Assembly (NCBI GenBank): GCA_903906425.1
Contig: CAIVKH010000079.1
Location: 1-33,896 of the forward strand
DNA length: 33,896 nt
Source of the DNA: an uncultured bacterium
Lineage (GTDB): Bacteria; Verrucomicrobiota; Kiritimatiellia; CAIVKH01
Reading direction: 5' to 3'
In this document: one piece after another, positions 31,313-33,896 of the stretch
How positions within the stretch are numbered: the first letter of the stretch is position 1
Layout: the number at the start of each line of letters is the position of its first letter
Notes under the pieces: generated by a model
The model's database searches: none
Told to the model about the DNA's origin: nothing
The model's input: only the letters and a program-made list of their open reading frames with translations
Position numbers and translations under genes: made by a program

Positions 31313-31654
31313 TCACTTCCTTTTTTCAAACGTAACCAATTTATTGGATTCATCGAACTGCGCTTCAATATCGACATTGTGAGCGACTACTGATATCGCC
31401 GGAGCCAAGGGGACGTTTACAAGGTGAACAGAGACATTTTCTTCGCTCGGTAATGTAGCCCATCGCACCTGATACGTCAGTGATGTAACCATCGCTCCAA
31501 GCATAATGTTCGCTGGTATCAGATCGGCATCGACAGTGAATCTATTCGTTTCGTTAGGTGAAAGAACGATATTCATAGAACTTGGCGTAGCTTTTTGAAT
31601 TCGGCAGCCGCAGAGAGAAATCAACAATACAAAACACTGGACCGCTGTCTTCAA
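31313..31654 (-). CDS. Small lipoprotein, function unknown
   Basis: This is a 113-residue predicted lipoprotein. Residues 1-16 are a signal peptide and the lipobox is SLCGC (C17). The start is TTG (complement 31652-31654) with a GGAG ribosome-binding site 9 nt upstream. The mature part is beta-rich (MNIVLSPNETNRFTVDADLI, LTYQVRWATLPSEENVSVHL, ISVVAHNVDIEAQFDE) with no known motif. It sits between two 102-bp direct repeats (31147 and 31722), so it may be part of a small mobile or duplicated cassette. Confidence 0.6.
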   Translation of the reverse strand: MKTAVQCFVLLISLCGCRIQKATPSSMNIVLSPNETNRFTVDADLIPANIMLGAMVTSLTYQVRWATLPSEENVSVHLVNVPLAPAISVVAHNVDIEAQFDESNKLVTFEKRK

Positions 31655-31721
31655 TTCCGCATCTCCAACAAGTGATTCTGCAGTTTTCGGCTAGTCGTCC
31701 CGTTTGGCGTCAAAAGCGGTT

Positions 31722-31823
31722 TTCTTGCCATCACGCTGCTGCGCATAAATCCCGGGTTCGAACATGGCTGTTTTGTAGTCCCCGGCGCGGCGCGGGGGAA
31801 GTCTTTGTTTGCGCTGTTGCGCG
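31722..31823 (+). repeat. 102-bp direct repeat, copy 2
   Basis: Second copy of the repeat at 31147-31248. It lies upstream of the lipoprotein gene. The region 31655-32574 (920 bp) holds this copy, the 79-bp palindromic unit, the 22/44-bp array and a hairpin, but no gene that I can support. Confidence 0.82.
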
Positions 31824-31831
31824 CGTACGGC

Positions 31832-31910
31832 ATGGAGTGAGGGCGCCCCGCCTGCCCTGAGCGCAGCCGAAGGACCATATTACCCGACGGCGGGGACGCC
31901 GTCGCTCCAT
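31832..31910. repeat. 79-bp MITE-like palindromic unit
   Basis: Imperfect terminal inverted repeats: ATGGAGTGAGGGCGCCCCGCC (31832-31852, given as two halves ATGGAGTGAGGGCG and CCCCGCC) and the complement of 31889-31910. Inside is CCTGAGCGCAGCCGAAGGA, which resembles a short repeat seen in many bacterial genomes. Right of the unit, ATTATCA (31935-31941) and TGATAAT (31948-31954) form a further 7-bp inverted pair. Confidence 0.5.
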
Positions 31911-32069
31911 GCTCATTCGTCTGTCAAGCTTCGTATTATCAGAGTTGTGATAATGGAAGTCTCCCATTCCCGTGCGTGTCAGTGCTAGCTTGCCGTCCAG
32001 TTTCAAAGGTGTGGAACATCGGGTACTGACGGCGATGGCGAACATGACGCAGGGAAGATCAAAACTCAG

Positions 32070-32474
32070 TTGCGGGCAACCGGGAGCGGACTTGCAGGCA
32101 ATCTGTGGCCTGAATCCGGTCGATGGCACCCCTAATCCCCCCCATCATGGCCTCCAACTGCGGGCAATCCCGGGTGACATTGCGGGCACTGGCACCATCA
32201 ATTGCGGGCAATCCCGGGTGACACTGCGGGCACTTGCACCATCCATTGCGGGCAATCCCGGGCGACATTGCGGGCACTGGCAGCATCCATTGCGGGCAAT
32301 CCCGGGTGACATTGCGGGCACTTGCGCCATCCATTGCGGGCAGTCCCGGGTGACATTGCGGGCACTTGCACCATCCATTGCGGGCAGTCCCGGGCGACAT
32401 TGCGGGCACTTGCACCATCCATTGCGGGCAGTCCCGGGTGACATTGCGGGCACTTGCACCATCCATTGCGGGCA
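32070..32474. repeat. Tandem array of 44-bp units made of two 22-bp half-units
   Basis: Seven complete 44-bp units run from 32158 to 32465, plus a partial unit to 32474. Each unit is two 22-bp halves that both start TTGCGGGCA; the second half continues CTTGCACCATCCA and the first AATCCCGGGTGACA. Two more diverged 22-bp units start at 32070 and 32092. Period 22 is about two helical turns. All six frames stay open because the unit has no stops, so long frames here are not evidence for genes. It is not a CRISPR array: the repeats are contiguous and there are no unique spacers. Confidence 0.9.
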
Positions 32475-32533
32475 GGTTTATCCCCTATTGCATGCGCTGA
32501 CAGGGCCGTATGGGGAAAATGGAACAACAGCTT

Positions 32534-32550
32534 CCCGGCATGGTGCCGGG
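32534..32550 (+). other. Hairpin in the leader of the FN3 gene
   Basis: CCCGGCA (32534-32540) pairs with TGCCGGG (32544-32550) around TGG, 24 bp before ATG 32575. It may act as a terminator remnant or leader structure. Confidence 0.4.
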
Positions 32551-32574
32551 TGGGAAACATGAAAGAGACTGAAG

Positions 32575-33315
32575 ATGGCACTGCTGGATGAGGTCAATCT
32601 CGACGAATTCGATTTTGATTCGCCGGATGAGCCGTCTGGAAATGACGGAGGAAACAGACAAATGACAGGGATACTGAAAACGAACTTCGGCGGAATGACC
32701 ATCGGGCAATTCTCCATATTGCTCGGCCGCGTCGTCCCGGCGATGACGGACAATGATAACTTCGAGGAACCGTGGTGGAGTAATCCGGCGGAGACCCCCA
32801 CGTCGGTCAGCTTGAAGACCGATGCTGCCGCCCTGGCCAAGATCGAGGAGCGGGCAGCCGATGGCGATAAGGCCACGAAGGAGCTGTACAAGACCAAGCG
32901 CTCTGCCATCGAGTCGGAACTGCAGAAGCTGGTGGCCTGTCTGGAACTCAAGGCCAAGGGCGACCGGGCCATGTTGGAGACGACCGGCTTCGAACTGCGA
33001 CGCCTGCCGGCGCATATCAGTGGCCCCGGCCTGCCGCCCGCCCCGCAGAACCTCCGGGCCGTGCGTGGAGAGGTGTCGGGCCTGATCATCCTCCGCTGCG
33101 TTGCGGTGAAGGGTGCGGGCAGCTACGAGACCCAGCTTTGCACCGGCGACGAGACCGTCGAGGCCAACTGGCATACCGTGGCACAGACCAAAGGGTGCCG
33201 GCGCATCGAGATCACCGGGCTGACCGCCGGAACGATCTATAAGTTCCGCATCCGCGCCATCGGCAGCAAAGGCCCCGGCGCATGGGCCGAAAGTGCCAGC
33301 ATCATGGCCGTCTGA
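32575..33315 (+). CDS. Fibronectin type III domain protein
   Basis: This is a 246-residue protein. The N-terminal part has an acidic start (LDEVNLDEFDFDSPDEP) and a helical, Lys/Glu-rich segment (about 80-140; AALAKIEERAADGDKATKEL, ELQKLVACLELKAKGD). Residues 153-246 are an FN3 domain: PPAPQNLRAVRG, LIILRCVAVKGAGSYETQLC, WHTVAQTKGCRRIEITGL, TIYKFRIRAIGSKGPGAWAE. There is no signal peptide. Proteins of this type occur in phage-tail, contractile-machine or adhesin-like gene sets; here the next gene is a collagen-like fibre protein, which supports a surface or tail-fibre role. Confidence 0.78.
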   Translation: MALLDEVNLDEFDFDSPDEPSGNDGGNRQMTGILKTNFGGMTIGQFSILLGRVVPAMTDNDNFEEPWWSNPAETPTSVSLKTDAAALAKIEERAADGDKATKELYKTKRSAIESELQKLVACLELKAKGDRAMLETTGFELRRLPAHISGPGLPPAPQNLRAVRGEVSGLIILRCVAVKGAGSYETQLCTGDETVEANWHTVAQTKGCRRIEITGLTAGTIYKFRIRAIGSKGPGAWAESASIMAV

Positions 33316-33325
33316 AATACATGGG

Positions 33326-33378
33326 GGGCGGGGCATCTTGCCCCGCCCGATAACTGCAAGTCGGGGCATTCCCCGACT
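33326..33378 (+). terminator. Two tandem hairpins between the FN3 and collagen-like genes
   Basis: First: GGGCGGGGCA (33326-33335) with TGCCCCGCCC (33339-33348), loop TCT. Second: AGTCGGGG (33359-33366) with CCCCGACT (33371-33378), loop CATT. Together they occupy most of the 89-bp gap and share a GGGGCA...CCCC core. There is no U-tract; they could act as partial terminators or processing sites that set the ratio of the two products. Confidence 0.5.
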
Positions 33379-33404
33379 CCATAAAAGAAAACAGGAGAAC
33401 CAAC

Positions 33405-33896
33405 ATGGTATTCGATCCCACATGGCCGCCCTTCAAGGCGCGCGCAACATCGGCAAAATTCCGCGAGCAGTTCACAGGTCTGCACGATGAAATCACCGCC
33501 ATTCCCAAGGGGGATAAGGGCGATCCAGGTAATGACGGCCATATGGGCCCGCAGGGGCCGGCTGGAAATGATGGCCAGCGCGGGCCCGTCGGGCCGGCAT
33601 ACAATATGTGCGGCGCGTGGGTCGCAGGGCAGAATTACAACGCCGGCGATGCCGTCAGCTTCAACGGCCTGCAATATGCCGCACAGACCACCATCATGAG
33701 CATCTGGACGCAACCGGACACCAATCCCGAATGGCTTCTTGTCACCATCAAGGGCGACAAGGGCGATCCTGGCGAGCCCGGCGGCATGAACTTTCCCGTC
33801 ACCACCGACGCCGTTTTCCAGGCCCGCGTCATGATCCAGCAGAGCGAACTGCACCTCATGACCAACGCCGACACCGGCAGCGGCGAAAGCGCCGCG
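33405..33896 (+). CDS. Collagen-like fibre protein, N-terminal part (runs off window)
   Basis: This is 164 codons open to the window edge, with an AGGAG ribosome-binding site. After MVFDPTWPPFKARATSAKF, a short collagen-like Gly-X-Y stretch (about 36-66, including GDKGDPGNDG and GPQGPAGNDG) leads to a module resembling a carbohydrate-binding domain (YNMCGAWVAGQNYNAGDAVS, then WTQPDTNPEWLL). A second Gly-X-Y piece, KGDKGDPGEPGG, follows, then a new domain. The arrangement is that of phage tail fibres or adhesins. The C-terminus is outside the window, so the product cannot be named further. Confidence 0.8.
   Translation, partial: MVFDPTWPPFKARATSAKFREQFTGLHDEITAIPKGDKGDPGNDGHMGPQGPAGNDGQRGPVGPAYNMCGAWVAGQNYNAGDAVSFNGLQYAAQTTIMSIWTQPDTNPEWLLVTIKGDKGDPGEPGGMNFPVTTDAVFQARVMIQQSELHLMTNADTGSGESAA

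Noticed and set aside
30981..31382. 133-codon plus-strand frame
   Set aside because: Antisense to the zinc-finger gene and runs through the 102-bp repeat and the hairpin.
31147..31823. Integron attC sites
   Set aside because: The 102-bp repeats lack the terminal GTTRRRY core and the long imperfect inverted symmetry of attC; no integrase is present.
32158..32474. CRISPR array
   Set aside because: Units are contiguous 44-bp copies; no unique spacers and no cas genes.
31972..32581. Several long frames on both strands across the 44-bp array
   Set aside because: The unit has no stop in any frame and is not a multiple of three, so the frames are products of the repeat.

Overview
The window is high-GC bacterial DNA, apart from short AT-rich intergenic arrays. 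It shows many Sec-exported and lipoprotein-type envelope proteins, a Cys-type sulfatase with its radical-SAM maturase, and an unusual set of intergenic palindromes. A member of the PVC superphylum (Kiritimatiellota or Verrucomicrobiota) is my best guess. This rests on style (sulfatase pair, DUF3987-type fragments, phased short repeats, FN3 and collagen-like genes), not on any marker gene.

Positions 265-26598 are a dense, entirely plus-strand block of 21 genes. In order: a FixJ-type response regulator and a stand-alone receiver; anaerobic sulfatase maturase plus sulfatase; a secreted PAP2 phosphatase fused to a 2H-phosphoesterase-like domain; a SYLF lipoprotein; a multi-pass membrane protein; a run of outer-membrane-barrel and lipoprotein genes (8511-11360); a 1237-residue hybrid sensor kinase (ABC-type periplasmic binding domain, five PAS modules, HisKA, ATPase); a periplasmic coiled-coil protein; a DUF481 barrel; a small lipoprotein; further barrels; and an ATGA-overlapping gene set ending in a patatin-POTRA-barrel protein. 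Almost everything except the regulators and the maturase carries an export signal. The block therefore looks like an envelope-remodelling or stress regulon under two-component control.

The most striking feature of this block is regulatory. Eight intergenic sites each carry two copies of a 15-bp palindrome, TTCCAATNATTGGAA, starting exactly 32 bp apart (31 bp at one site). Even strongly degenerate pairs keep the spacing. They precede the maturase, PAP2 fusion, SYLF, membrane protein, sensor kinase, coiled-coil, 18518 barrel and 21767 barrel genes, and are probably sites for a dimeric regulator bound three helical turns apart. A second element, (A)TTGGCCCAAGGTCCAATA, occurs three times.

Positions 26557-30615 form a degenerate mirror-image locus. 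From each outer end inward lie: the 3' end of the patatin gene, an AT-rich spacer bounded by inverted 9-bp-phased pentamer arrays, a 3' fragment of a DUF3987-type gene, a palindrome, and an AAA_14/DUF4143-type ATPase. At the centre is a 309-bp unit with 37-bp terminal inverted repeats and a tRNA-Val(UAC)-like relic. This looks like a decayed integration hot spot, and it is the strongest candidate for something undescribed.

Positions 30616-33896 are accessory DNA: a zinc-finger membrane gene broken by one in-frame stop, a small lipoprotein gene bracketed by 102-bp direct repeats, an array of 22/44-bp tandem repeats, an FN3-domain protein, and the start of a collagen-like fibre protein that runs off the window.
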